DNA of 39,819 nucleotides from assembly GCA_050257395.1 (NCBI GenBank), contig JBLMWU010000224.1, positions 1 through 39,819 of the forward strand, given 5' to 3'. Shown one piece after another: positions 1 to 6,998 of this stretch; position 1 is the stretch's first letter, and each line of letters opens with the position of its first letter. The notes below the pieces were generated by a model. The model made no database searches. It was given only the letters and a program-made list of their open reading frames with translations, and was not told the DNA's origin. The DNA is from JAIRTY01 sp050257395 (GTDB lineage Bacteria > Actinomycetota > Actinomycetes > Streptosporangiales > Streptosporangiaceae). The translations under genes were made by a program, and so were the position numbers.

Positions 1-898
1 GCGCGTGTCCCATGTCCTGCCCCGGGGTGTCGGCGAACTCCTGATCCAGGAACCCCTGGACCGTCTGCCAGGCCGGTACCGCGGCGGCCGCGCCGTTGGT
101 GCGCAGGGCGTCCCCGACCCGCAGCCCGGCCAGGGCCGTGATGGCCAGCACCTCCCGGACCTGGGCCCGGGAGACGACGGCCATCATCAGCCCTACCAGC
201 CCGGCCAGGATCCCGGCGAGGTATCCCAGCGCGAGCATTGCGACGCCGCCGGCGATGAGCAGTGCCCCGGTAAACTGCCCGATCCGCCCGGCGGTAACGG
301 CGGCACGAGCCCGGTCCCCCGACCGCGCCCACGCCACGGCGTGTACGATGCGCCCGCCGTCGAGTCCCGCGCCGGGCAGCGCGTTGATGACGGTGAGCAC
401 AATGTTGATCCAGGTCAGTGCCGCGAAGGCGGTGACGGCGAGCTGCCCGGCGCCGGCCGCGGCGAGGCCCAGGGTGGCGCCCGCGCTGACGGCGATCACC
501 GCCAGGCTGGCGGCCGGGCCAGCGGCCGCCACCCGCCAGGCCGCCCGCGGGGTGGCGAACTCCTGCCGTCCGTGGCCCGCGCTGCCGGACAGGCCGATGC
601 GGATCTCGGTGGTGTCCGCGCCGTGGCGGCGGGCCACCACGGCGTGGGCGAGCTCGTGCGCCGCCAGGCTCGCGAGGAATCCGAGCACCAGCCCGGCGGT
701 GGCCGCCAGGTAGGCGTACGCGGACCAGCCGGGGGCGGCGTCCGGCAGCGTCAGCGCGCTGACCAGCACGACCACCATGGCGAGCAGGTATGCCCCGGTG
801 GTCAGCCGGACCGTGATGCCCGCGATCCGGAGGCCGGACCGGCCGTGGCCAGGCCCGGGCCCTGAGCCAGGCGCCGTGGTCCGGCGCGAGCGGGTCAT
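1..898 (-). CDS. Partial M50 site-2 protease, Rip3-like membrane metalloprotease
   Basis: An intramembrane zinc protease whose 3' end lies beyond the window; 299 residues are visible from the ATG at 898. The metal site HELAH is at residues 81-85 inside a hydrophobic stretch, and the second motif, LDGG, has its Asp at residue 180, after an LPGAG sequence. Hydrophobic segments fall near residues 35-50, 60-85, 125-150, 155-175 and 205-235. The last visible residues (VREVLAITALAGLRVGDALR) look like the entry into a CBS domain, as in actinobacterial Rip3 (Rv2625c in M. tuberculosis, a DosR-regulon member). The family cleaves membrane-bound substrates, often anti-sigma factors; the substrate here is unknown. 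It is divergent from the PucR-type regulator at 1063. Family assignment is firm, Rip3 orthology likely. Confidence 0.88.
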   Translation of the reverse strand, partial: MTRSRRTTAPGSGPGPGHGRSGLRIAGITVRLTTGAYLLAMVVVLVSALTLPDAAPGWSAYAYLAATAGLVLGFLASLAAHELAHAVVARRHGADTTEIRIGLSGSAGHGRQEFATPRAAWRVAAAGPAASLAVIAVSAGATLGLAAAGAGQLAVTAFAALTWINIVLTVINALPGAGLDGGRIVHAVAWARSGDRARAAVTAGRIGQFTGALLIAGGVAMLALGYLAGILAGLVGLMMAVVSRAQVREVLAITALAGLRVGDALRTNGAAAAVPAWQTVQGFLDQEFADTPGQDMGHA

Positions 899-1016
899 AG
901 TCACCAGAGTCACTCCTTGCCCATCCCGGGCCTTGCCCCGGCCCGGTAGATTCCACTATCGCTTGCCGGTACCGGCAGGTCATCGGCGGTCGCGGGCTAA
1001 AATAAAGGGCTATAAG

Positions 1017-1033
1017 TTGCCGGAGTCCGGCAA
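1017..1033. promoter_or_regulatory. Perfect inverted repeat upstream of the PucR-type gene
   Basis: TTGCCGG-AGT-CCGGCAA: 7-bp perfect arms with a 3-bp spacer, ending 29 bp before the TTG start at 1063. A TATAAG hexamer lies immediately 5' (about 1011-1016), so the repeat sits at a position suitable for an autoregulatory operator. Its role is inferred from position and symmetry only. Confidence 0.45.
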
Positions 1034-1062
1034 TATTGCTTCCTGGGGGGAGGCGAGCCGCG

Positions 1063-2268
1063 TTGGCGCGACCTGGCGGTGGGCAGCCGGATCTGGCGGC
1101 GATCGCCCAGGCGGCGAGCCAGGAGGCCGGCGGGGTCCCGGCGGGGCTGCTCGGCGGCTACCTGGCCGCGGTGCTCGGCGCGGCGGCCAGCGGCCGCCGC
1201 CTCTCCAGCGGCGAGCTGGCCGGCTACGCCGCCGCCGGGGAGCGGGCCGCGGAGAGCGGCATCGCCCTGCGCGGGCTGGTCGACCTGTACCTGTCGGCCA
1301 CCTGGCGGCTGTGGCGGGAGCTCCCGGAAACCGCGGGCCCGGGCGGCCAGGGTCCCGCTGCCGCGCTCCGCGCCGCCGGCCTGGCGGTGCTGCGGGCCGC
1401 TGACGACGCGGTGGCCGCGGCCGCGGAAGGGTTCGAGCAGGCCCGGCTGTCAGCGGCCCGCCGGGAGGAAGCGGAACGCCGGGAGTTCTTCGACGACCTG
1501 CTGTCCGGCCGGGGCGGGGCCGGTGACCTGATCTCCCGGGGCGAGCGGCTGGGGCTGCGGCTCGCCGGGCCCCACCAGGTGGTGCTGGCGGGCCCAGGGG
1601 CACCGGGCGGCCCGCTGCCGCTGGCTGACCTGGACCTGGCGGCGGTGGTCGCCGGTGCCGCGGCGCCCGCGCCGTCGCTGACCGCGACCCGGGGCGGGGT
1701 GCTGGTGGCGATCGTCGGCGCCGCGGGCGGCGGCGAGGCGGACCGGGTGGCGGGCGCGCTCAGGCGGGTCCTCAGCCGGCGGCCCCCCGGCGGCGACGGG
1801 CGGCCGCGGCGGTGGCGCCTCACCGTCGGCCGCCCCTATGCCGGGCCGGCGGGTGTCATCCGCTCCTACGACGAAGCCGCGGAGGCGCTGGACGCGGCCC
1901 AGCGGCTCGGCCTGCATGAGCCGGTGGCCCACGCCGCCGACCTGCTGGTGTACCAGGTGCTGCTGCGCGACCGGCCGGCCATCACCGACCTCGTCACCAC
2001 CACGCTCGGCCCGCTGGCCGCCGCCCGGGGCGGGGCCGGCCCGCTGCTGGCCACCCTGGCGGCGTACTTCGGCCAGGGCGGGGTCGCCACCGCGGCGGCG
2101 CGGCAGCTTCACCTGTCCGTGCGGGCGGTCACCTACCGGCTGGCCCGGGTCCGCGAGCTGACCGGGCGCGACCCCGCTCAGCCCGCCGATGCACTGGCCC
2201 TCCAGGTGGCGGTGGTCGGCGCGCAGCTGCTGGACTGGCCGGCCACGCCGCTGCCGCCGGCCGGCTGA
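1063..2268 (+). CDS. PucR/CdaR-type transcriptional regulator
   Basis: A 401-residue putative DNA-binding regulator. The C-terminus (about residues 325-395) is the PucR-type helix-turn-helix: a LATLAAYFGQGG helix, then AARQLHLSVRAVTYRLARVRELTG and the usual DPxxPxDALALQVAV ending. The N-terminal two thirds is Ala/Leu-rich and matches the middle sensor part of PucR-like proteins in general layout; no ligand site can be named. A TTG start at 1063 is preferred because GGGGGGAGG lies 9 bp upstream (1045-1053); the in-frame TTG at 1036 has no such site. It is divergent from the site-2 protease and convergent with the DUF302 gene. The perfect inverted repeat at 1017-1033 may be its own operator. 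The family is clear, the inducer is not. Confidence 0.85.
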   Translation: MARPGGGQPDLAAIAQAASQEAGGVPAGLLGGYLAAVLGAAASGRRLSSGELAGYAAAGERAAESGIALRGLVDLYLSATWRLWRELPETAGPGGQGPAAALRAAGLAVLRAADDAVAAAAEGFEQARLSAARREEAERREFFDDLLSGRGGAGDLISRGERLGLRLAGPHQVVLAGPGAPGGPLPLADLDLAAVVAGAAAPAPSLTATRGGVLVAIVGAAGGGEADRVAGALRRVLSRRPPGGDGRPRRWRLTVGRPYAGPAGVIRSYDEAAEALDAAQRLGLHEPVAHAADLLVYQVLLRDRPAITDLVTTTLGPLAAARGGAGPLLATLAAYFGQGGVATAAARQLHLSVRAVTYRLARVRELTGRDPAQPADALALQVAVVGAQLLDWPATPLPPAG

Positions 2269-2275
2269 GCGCGGG

Positions 2276-2291
2276 CGCGCCGTCCGGCGCG
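2276..2291. terminator. Short GC hairpin between convergent genes
   Basis: CGCGCC-GTCC-GGCGCG lies between the stop of the PucR-type gene (2268) and the stop of the DUF302 gene (2294). Symmetry and convergent placement suggest a shared terminator, but the stem is only 6 bp and there is no T-tract. Confidence 0.3.
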
Positions 2292-2293
2292 GG

Positions 2294-2686
2294 TCAGTCC
2301 TCCCGCAGCGTCTCCAGCGCGGCCCGCAGCCGCCGGGCGGCTTCGTCCGCCACCGGCTGCAGCCCGGCCTCTTCCGCCACCGCGACCATGGTCTGCGGAT
2401 CGAGCGCCTCCACCACCGTCTGGCCGTCGGCGGCCCGGACCACCACGTTGCACGGCAGCAGCATGCCGATCCGGCGGTCGGCGGACAGCGCCCGGTGCGC
2501 CAGCGGCGGGTTGCAGGCGCCGAGGATGAGATAGTCCTCCATCTCCTCGCCCAGCCTGTCGTGCATCGTCGCCCGCACGTCGATCTCGGTCAGCACCCCG
2601 AACCCCTGGTCCTTGAGCGCTTCCTTCACCCTGGTCACGGTCTGCGCGAACGGCGCCCGGGTGGTGACCGTCATCCCGTAGTTCAT
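2294..2686 (-). CDS. DUF302 family protein
   Basis: A 130-residue soluble protein of the DUF302 family, recognised from the N-terminal pattern (YGMTVTTRAPFAQTVTRVKEALKDQGFGVLTEIDV), the middle block LGACNPPLAHRAL and the LLPCNVVVR strand. Function is not established. DUF302 genes often accompany thiol-, sulfur- or metal-stress genes, and this one lies 19 bp downstream of the CstR-type regulator, so it is probably co-transcribed with it from the operator-containing promoter at 2992-3010. The Cys in GACNPP and the one in LPCN are the two conserved-looking cysteines. ATG at 2686; no signal peptide or membrane segment. Confidence 0.88.
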   Translation of the reverse strand: MNYGMTVTTRAPFAQTVTRVKEALKDQGFGVLTEIDVRATMHDRLGEEMEDYLILGACNPPLAHRALSADRRIGMLLPCNVVVRAADGQTVVEALDPQTMVAVAEEAGLQPVADEAARRLRAALETLRED

Positions 2687-2705
2687 GCGTCCCCCTCCGG
2701 GCAGG

Positions 2706-2966
2706 TCAGGACAGGGTCAGGAACATCCGCTCCAGCTGCTCCTCCGACAGGGGGGCGTCACCCTCCGCGATGAGGCACTGGCGCATGCCGCTGGCGAGGA
2801 TCTTGAACCCGGCCCGGTCGAGCGCCCGGGACACCGCGGCGAGCTGGGTCACGACGTCCTGGCATTCCCGCCCGTTCTCGATCATCTGGATCACGCCGGC
2901 GAGCTGGCCCTGGGCACGGCGCAGCCGGTTGAGCACAGCACCGGCCGACTCGTCGTCCACCTTCAT
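2706..2966 (-). CDS. CsoR-superfamily regulator of CstR (persulfide) type
   Basis: An 86-residue all-helical repressor of the CsoR/RcnR/CstR superfamily (DUF156). The family core LNRLRRAQGQLAGVIQMIE is followed by Cys35 (RECQDVVTQL) and Cys64 (SGMRQCL), 29 residues apart as in CstR and CsoR. The residue that supplies the copper-binding His of CsoR (four before the second Cys) is Gly60. Two Cys without the His is the pattern of CstR, which senses persulfides and sulfite by cross-linking its cysteines. The neighbours agree: rhodanese, MBL-rhodanese and TauE genes and no copper transporter. ATG at 2966 is preferred over the longer frame because AAAGGACAG precedes it. The operator ATACCC-N4-GGGTAT overlaps its TATACT -10 box, so autorepression is likely. 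CstR function is inferred. Confidence 0.85.
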   Translation of the reverse strand: MKVDDESAGAVLNRLRRAQGQLAGVIQMIENGRECQDVVTQLAAVSRALDRAGFKILASGMRQCLIAEGDAPLSEEQLERMFLTLS

Positions 2967-2991
2967 ACTGCTGTCCTTTCGATGAGTTCCC

Positions 2992-3010
2992 AGTATACCC
3001 GCTGGGGTAT
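2992..3010 (-). promoter_or_regulatory. Promoter and operator of the CstR-type regulator
   Basis: Perfect 6-4-6 inverted repeat ATACCC-GCTG-GGGTAT at 2995-3010. On the minus strand a TATACT -10 box (2992-2997) overlaps the operator's downstream arm, so bound repressor would block RNA polymerase. The -35 is weak (TGGCCG at about 3016-3021, 18-bp spacing). The same 16-mer occurs at 6213 and 7409. Confidence 0.8.
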
Positions 3011-3034
3011 CTTCGCGGCCACTCGGCGGCGGGG

Positions 3035-4108
3035 TCATACGAGTCCCGGAAGGCTGCGGGCCAAGGTATAGCAGGCGACCGCGACGACCAGCACCGTGAA
3101 CGCGGCGGACAGCCGCTCCGGCCTGATCCGGCCGGCGAGCCGGCCGCCCGCCAGCGTCCCGGCCACCGCGGTCGCGGCGAACGCGCCGATGACCGGCCAG
3201 TCCAGCGCCAGGGCGCCGTGCCCGGCCCGCGCGGCCAGCGCCGCGGCGCCGTCGATGGCGATCACCAGCAGCGAGGTCCCGGCCGCCACCGGCATGTCAA
3301 AGCCCAGCAGCAGGACCAGCACCGGCACCACCAGGAATCCGCCGCCGACCCCGAAGAAGCCCGTGACGAGCCCGACCCCGGTGGCCGCGGCGGCGATCAG
3401 GGCGGGCCGCCGCACCTGCTGCCAGGTGCGCCACCGGCCGCCGGCTGGCGCCGGCCGGCCTGACGCGGGGGAGCCGGGGCCGTCCGGGCCGGCCGGGCCC
3501 GGGGCCGGGGGGCCGGAGCGGGCCGCGGCCGGGCCCGGCGGGTCGGCGAGCAGGATGGCTGGGCCGGCCCGGCGGGGGTCAGGGCCGGCCCAGCCTGCGG
3601 CAGGCCTGGCTTGGGGGGGAGCAGCCAGGCCTGCCGGGTCCGCGGGAACTGCTGTCACCGCCGGTGCCGGCCAGGGCCGGCCCCGGGCAGCCGGGGCAGG
3701 GACAGCCAGCACCGCCGCCGGGGCGGCCCCGCTGGCCGCGGCCCGCCCGGAGCGGCGCCGGCGGGCGATCATCGCCGCGGCCGCGGCGAGCATGAGCAGG
3801 CTGAACCCGGCGAGCAGCACGTGCGGCGGCACCGCTGCGCTGGCCCGCGAGCCCGCGTAGGACCCCGCGATGCCGAGCAGGCCGAAGACGGCGCCAGCGG
3901 CGAACCGCACCCGGCCGGCCCGGGCGTGCGCGATCGCGCCGACGACCGCGGCGGCACTCACCACCAGCAGCGAGGCGGTGGTCGCCTGACGCGGGCTCTG
4001 GCCGAGCAGGTACACCAGGGCGGGCACGGTCAGGATGGAGCCGCCGCCGCCGAGTGCGCCCAGGCTGAGGCCGATGAGCAGGCCGATCCCGATGGCCACC
4101 AGGGCCAC
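3035..4108 (-). CDS. TauE/SafE family sulfite/sulfonate exporter with large central insert
   Basis: A 357-residue polytopic membrane protein of the TauE/SafE (DUF81) family, whose members export sulfite or organosulfur anions. Both internally repeated halves are visible: the first opens with IGLSLGALGGGGSILTVP (residues 12-29) and the second with TGFFGVGGGFLVVPVLVLLLG (residues 249-269), each followed by the T(T/S)(A/L)SLLV helix. Between them, residues 117-226 form a roughly 110-residue stretch made mostly of Pro, Ala, Gly and Arg, far longer than the usual short cytoplasmic loop. The GTG start at 4108 lies directly after the rhodanese stop (4112-4114), so it is translationally coupled and the last gene of the sulfur operon. 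Export of sulfite made by the upstream MBL-rhodanese enzyme is the likely job. Confidence 0.85.
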   Translation of the reverse strand: MALVAIGIGLLIGLSLGALGGGGSILTVPALVYLLGQSPRQATTASLLVVSAAAVVGAIAHARAGRVRFAAGAVFGLLGIAGSYAGSRASAAVPPHVLLAGFSLLMLAAAAAMIARRRRSGRAAASGAAPAAVLAVPAPAARGRPWPAPAVTAVPADPAGLAAPPQARPAAGWAGPDPRRAGPAILLADPPGPAAARSGPPAPGPAGPDGPGSPASGRPAPAGGRWRTWQQVRRPALIAAAATGVGLVTGFFGVGGGFLVVPVLVLLLGFDMPVAAGTSLLVIAIDGAAALAARAGHGALALDWPVIGAFAATAVAGTLAGGRLAGRIRPERLSAAFTVLVVAVACYTLARSLPGLV

Positions 4109-4111
4109 GGG

Positions 4112-4471
4112 CTACACCACCCGGCCGGGGCGGCCGCCGGAGGCCACGACCGGCAGCCCGGCCCTGGCCCAGGCGTGCATCCCGCCGGTCAGGTTGACCA
4201 CCTCCCGGCCCTCGCGGGCCAGCAGCGCGGCCGCCCGCGCCGACCGGGCGCCCGACCGGCACACGGTCACCACGGTGCGCTGCGGCGGCAGGTCCCTCAG
4301 CCGGCCCGGCAGCCGGCTCAGCGGGATGTGGCGGGCCCTCGGTGCGTGCCCGGCCTGCCATTCCGCGTTCTCCCGCACGTCAAGCAGGATCGCGCCCTGG
4401 CTCATCAGTTCCTGCGCCTGCACCGGGCCAACCTTGGGCCTGCTGGGGAAGATCTTGCTCAGCCAGCCCAT
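4112..4471 (-). CDS. Single-domain rhodanese
   Basis: A 119-residue rhodanese (sulfurtransferase) domain. It shows VQAQELMSQGAILLDVRENAEWQAGH, the PLSRLPGRLRDLP stretch and the catalytic loop VCRSGARS, whose Cys carries the persulfide. There is no signal peptide; the first residues (MGWLSKIF) are a short hydrophobic start. Its ATG at 4471 overlaps the stop of the MBL-rhodanese gene by 1 bp and its stop is 3 bp before the TauE start, so it sits in the middle of a tight operon. The likely role is to move sulfane sulfur among thiol carriers feeding the dioxygenase or thioredoxin. Confidence 0.9.
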   Translation of the reverse strand: MGWLSKIFPSRPKVGPVQAQELMSQGAILLDVRENAEWQAGHAPRARHIPLSRLPGRLRDLPPQRTVVTVCRSGARSARAAALLAREGREVVNLTGGMHAWARAGLPVVASGGRPGRVV

Positions 4472-5880
4472 CAGGCGGCCTCCTCCTCGTTCTCGTCGCC
4501 GGCCAGCGCCAGGCCGGCCGGCCCGGCCTGGCTGAAGTCGTCATCGATGGCCACCACCGGGTGGCCCGCCGCCTGCAGCAGCGAGGCGGCCACGACCGCC
4601 CGGTAGCCGGACCGGCAGTGCACCCAGACCTCGCCCGCGGGCACCTCACCGAGGCGCCCGGGCAGGTCCTGCAGCGGGATGTGGGCGGCGCCGGCGAGGT
4701 GGCCTCCGGCCCATTCCAGGTCCCGGCGGACGTCCAGCACGGTGACCGGGCGGTGGTGGCGGACGGCCGCCAGCTCGGCGAAGGATGCCACCGGGAACGC
4801 GGCCAGCGGCTGGCCGCCGGCCCAGTCGTGCGGGCCGCCGGTGGCGGCGCCGGCCAGCCGGTCGATGCCGATCCTGATCAGGTCCTGCTGGGCGGCCGCG
4901 ACCTGTCCGGGAGTGTCACCGAGCAGGGTCAGCGGCGTTCCCCAGGGGATGAGCCAGCCCAGGTAGTTGGTGAAGCTGTCGCCGTGCTCGAAGCTGAGCG
5001 ACCCGCTGACGTGCCCGGCGGCGAACGCGCGCCGGCTGCGCAGGTCCACCACCCACTCGCCGGCCGCGATGCGGGCGGCGATGTCGGCGGCCCCGGCGCG
5101 GGCGGGCGGGGCCAGCTCGGCGGCGCCGGGGCCTGCCGCGTTGGCGGGCCCCATGTGGGCGTAGTACGCGGGGTAGGCATCCAGCCCGGCCAGCAGCTCG
5201 GCCACGTACTGGTCCTGGCTCAGCGTGAGCGCGGGGTTGACCCGCTTCTCGTTCCCGATCGTCGATTCCCGGCCTTCGGCCTGGGTCGCCGAGCAGAAGC
5301 TGCCGAACCCGTGGGTGGGCATGACCGGGGTGTCGTCGGGCAGCTCGGCGGCGAGCCGCTGCGCCGAGGAGTGCTGGGCCGTGGCCAGCGCCACCTTGTG
5401 CGCTGGGCCCAGCAGGTCCGGTCGGCCGGTCGAGCCGTACAGCAGCGACCCGCCGGTGAACACCGCGGCCACCCGGCCGGTGGCCTCGTCCTCAACCGCG
5501 TAGGACAGGTGGGTGAACGTGTGGCCCGGGGTGGCGATCACCCGTACCCGCATCGCCGCGCTGACCGGGATGACGTCGCCGTCGCTGACGGGTGTCCGGT
5601 CGAAAGCCACCTGGTCGGCGGCGTTCACGTGGTACGCGGCGCCGGTCCGGCGGGCCAGGGCGAGGCCGCCGGTGACGTAGTCGTTGTGGATGTGGGTCTC
5701 GAACACGTGGGTGATGCGCAGGCCGCGCGTTGCGGCCAGGTCCAGCACCCGGCCGATGTCCCGCTGCGGGTCCACGACGAGCGCGGCCTGCCCGTCCGTC
5801 GCCAGGTAGCTGCGGTCGCCCAGGGCGGGCGTGTCGATGCTGAGGATCTCGATCACGGCGGCGCCTGCCTCTCCCGTCAC
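4471..5880 (-). CDS. MBL-fold/rhodanese fusion, CstB-like persulfide-oxidising enzyme
   Basis: Three domains in CstB order: an N-terminal metallo-beta-lactamase fold (about residues 1-245), a degenerate rhodanese without Cys (about 265-345) and a C-terminal rhodanese with the active loop HCRSGYR (Cys422). Metal-site motifs are THIHNDY (His63, His65, Asp67), the PGH at His120, GRPD (Asp155) and PTHG (His190). The Asp of the FTGD motif in ETHE1-type persulfide dioxygenases is Gly here (FTGGSLL), and HxHxDH is HxHxDY. The product would be sulfite and the partner thiols low-molecular-weight persulfides. The GTG at 5880 overlaps the upstream stop by 4 bp; a second GTG at 5856 has GGGAGAGG well placed and could be the true start (461 residues). 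Family firm; the exact reaction is inferred. Confidence 0.85.
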   Translation of the reverse strand: MTGEAGAAVIEILSIDTPALGDRSYLATDGQAALVVDPQRDIGRVLDLAATRGLRITHVFETHIHNDYVTGGLALARRTGAAYHVNAADQVAFDRTPVSDGDVIPVSAAMRVRVIATPGHTFTHLSYAVEDEATGRVAAVFTGGSLLYGSTGRPDLLGPAHKVALATAQHSSAQRLAAELPDDTPVMPTHGFGSFCSATQAEGRESTIGNEKRVNPALTLSQDQYVAELLAGLDAYPAYYAHMGPANAAGPGAAELAPPARAGAADIAARIAAGEWVVDLRSRRAFAAGHVSGSLSFEHGDSFTNYLGWLIPWGTPLTLLGDTPGQVAAAQQDLIRIGIDRLAGAATGGPHDWAGGQPLAAFPVASFAELAAVRHHRPVTVLDVRRDLEWAGGHLAGAAHIPLQDLPGRLGEVPAGEVWVHCRSGYRAVVAASLLQAAGHPVVAIDDDFSQAGPAGLALAGDENEEEAA

Positions 5881-6197
5881 GACCGGGCCGGGCCGCTCAC
5901 CAGCGGGCCGCCCGCGCTGGCCCAGGCGCTGGTCCCGCCGGCCACCGACACGGCGGTGACGCCCGCCGAGGCCATCCAGGAGGCGGCGGTGAGGCTGCGG
6001 TTGCCGCTCGCGCAGATCACGTAGACCGGCTCGCTGCGCGGCAGGTCCCGCATCCGGGCGTGCACGGAGCCCATCGGGATCATGCCGGCGCCGGGCACGT
6101 GGCCGGCGGCGTACTCGTGGGGCTCGCGGACATCGACGACAAAGGCGCCGTCACGGTGGGCTGCGGCAAAGGCGCGCACGTCCACTTCGCGTACCAT
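5877..6197 (-). CDS. Single-domain rhodanese, first gene of the sulfur operon
   Basis: A 106-residue rhodanese: VDVREPHEYAAGHVPGAGMIPMG followed by the catalytic loop ICASGNRS and the GGTSAW ending typical of single-domain sulfurtransferases. AAGGAG at 6204-6209 lies 5 bp from the ATG at 6197 and only 2 bp from the ATG at 6200, so 6197 is preferred. It leads a four-gene operon whose promoter lies at 6241-6270, and the perfect operator at 6213-6228 falls in its 5' leader. Its stop overlaps the GTG of the MBL-rhodanese gene. The likely role is transfer of persulfide sulfur. Confidence 0.9.
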   Translation of the reverse strand: MVREVDVRAFAAAHRDGAFVVDVREPHEYAAGHVPGAGMIPMGSVHARMRDLPRSEPVYVICASGNRSLTAASWMASAGVTAVSVAGGTSAWASAGGPLVSGPARS

Positions 6198-6212
6198 CAT
6201 CACTCCTTCTTG

Positions 6213-6228
6213 ATACCCGGGGGGGTAT
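6213..6228 (-). promoter_or_regulatory. CstR-type operator of the sulfur operon
   Basis: ATACCC-GGGG-GGGTAT, the same perfect 6-4-6 palindrome as at 2995 and 7409. It lies just downstream of the -10 box and 16 bp before the first rhodanese start, so it covers the likely transcription start. Confidence 0.82.
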
Positions 6229-6240
6229 ATGCTCCGGCAC

Positions 6241-6270
6241 ACGCTAGCCGGCGGCGCGGTGCCGTGGCAA
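6241..6270 (-). promoter_or_regulatory. Core promoter of the sulfur operon
   Basis: On the minus strand TTGCCA (6265-6270), an 18-bp spacer and TAGCGT (6241-6246) form a plausible sigma70-type promoter. It is bracketed by the perfect operator (6213-6228) and a degenerate one (6271-6286). Confidence 0.55.
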
Positions 6271-6286
6271 ATACGGGTGGGGGTAT
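6271..6286 (-). promoter_or_regulatory. Degenerate second operator of the sulfur operon
   Basis: ATACGG-GTGG-GGGTAT has the same 16-bp size and an intact right arm, with the left arm changed at two bases. It abuts the -35 box, 58 bp (centre to centre) from the perfect site. Confidence 0.5.
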
Positions 6287-6294
6287 CAAGCGGA

Positions 6295-6322
6295 AGCCCG
6301 CCAGCGGTCGCGCTGGCGGGCT
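6295..6322 (-). terminator. Strong hairpin terminator after the methyltransferase gene
   Basis: AGCCCGCCAGCG-GTCG-CGCTGGCGGGCT: a perfect 12-bp stem with a 4-nt loop, 44 bp past the methyltransferase stop and just upstream of the sulfur-operon promoter. No T-tract follows, as is common in GC-rich actinobacteria. It would insulate the thioredoxin unit from the sulfur operon. Confidence 0.75.
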
Positions 6323-6365
6323 GGGGAGAACACTCCGCTGGAGTGAGCGGGGGAGAGCCGGGCGG

Positions 6366-6965
6366 TCAGGCCGGGCGGCGGGCGCGGACCACCGTGTCGA
6401 TGGCGGCCCGGTCGCCGTCAGCGGTGCGGACCAGCCGGCGGGCCTGGCCGGAGCGGCGGATGGTGAGCCCTGGCAGGGCGGCCACGATGTCATCGGCCCG
6501 GTGGAGTATCTGCGGGTCCTGCGGGCCGCCGTAGCCCTCGCTGAGGTTGGCCACGTCGTGGCCGACGACCAGCAGCGTCCCGCCCGGGGCCAGCGCGGCC
6601 GCCGCCATCGTCAGCACCGCGCCGAACTCCCCGGGCGGCAGGTGGAGATAGGCCAGCAGCACCAGGTCGTAGCCGCCCGGCGCCGGGTGGTACTGGCGGA
6701 GGTCGGCGTTCTCCCAGTTCACGGACACGCCACGGGCCGCGGCCAGCTTGGCCGCCTTGGCCAGGCCGACCGGGGAGAAGTCCACCGCCGTCACCTGCCA
6801 GCCCTGCTCGGCCAGCCAGATGGCGTTCCGGCCTTCGCCCGTGGCCAGGTCGAGGGCCCGGCCGGGGGTCTCCCCGGCCAGCTCCTCGACCACGAACCGG
6901 TTCGGCTCGGCCGTCCAGACCAGCTCCGTGGCGGCGTAGCGCTGGTCCCACTGGTCCTGCTGCAT
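6366..6965 (-). CDS. Class I SAM-dependent methyltransferase (TehB-like)
   Basis: A 199-residue Rossmann-type methyltransferase. Motif I is ALDLATGEGRNAIWLAEQG (about residues 37-55), followed by VTAVDFSPVGL, the NADLRQY acidic loop and YDLVLLAYLHLP. The opening WDQRYAATELVWTAEPNRFV resembles thiol/tellurite-type (TehB, Methyltransf_25) enzymes. The substrate cannot be named; small thiols or chalcogen compounds would fit the context. It lies 33 bp downstream of the thioredoxin gene with no promoter in between, so the pair probably forms one transcript under the operator at 7409, ending at the hairpin at 6295-6322. Confidence 0.83.
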   Translation of the reverse strand: MQQDQWDQRYAATELVWTAEPNRFVVEELAGETPGRALDLATGEGRNAIWLAEQGWQVTAVDFSPVGLAKAAKLAAARGVSVNWENADLRQYHPAPGGYDLVLLAYLHLPPGEFGAVLTMAAAALAPGGTLLVVGHDVANLSEGYGGPQDPQILHRADDIVAALPGLTIRRSGQARRLVRTADGDRAAIDTVVRARRPA

Positions 6966-6998
6966 GCCGTGCCCTCCCGCGCCGCGGCCAGCCGCGGA

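Noticed and set aside
2706..2966. Copper-responsive CsoR identity
   Set aside because: The His ligand position is Gly60 and no copper ATPase or chaperone gene is linked; sulfur genes carry the same operator.
4342..6024. A 560-codon plus-strand frame across the rhodanese genes
   Set aside because: Antisense shadow of the rhodanese/MBL operon; no domain signature and biased composition.
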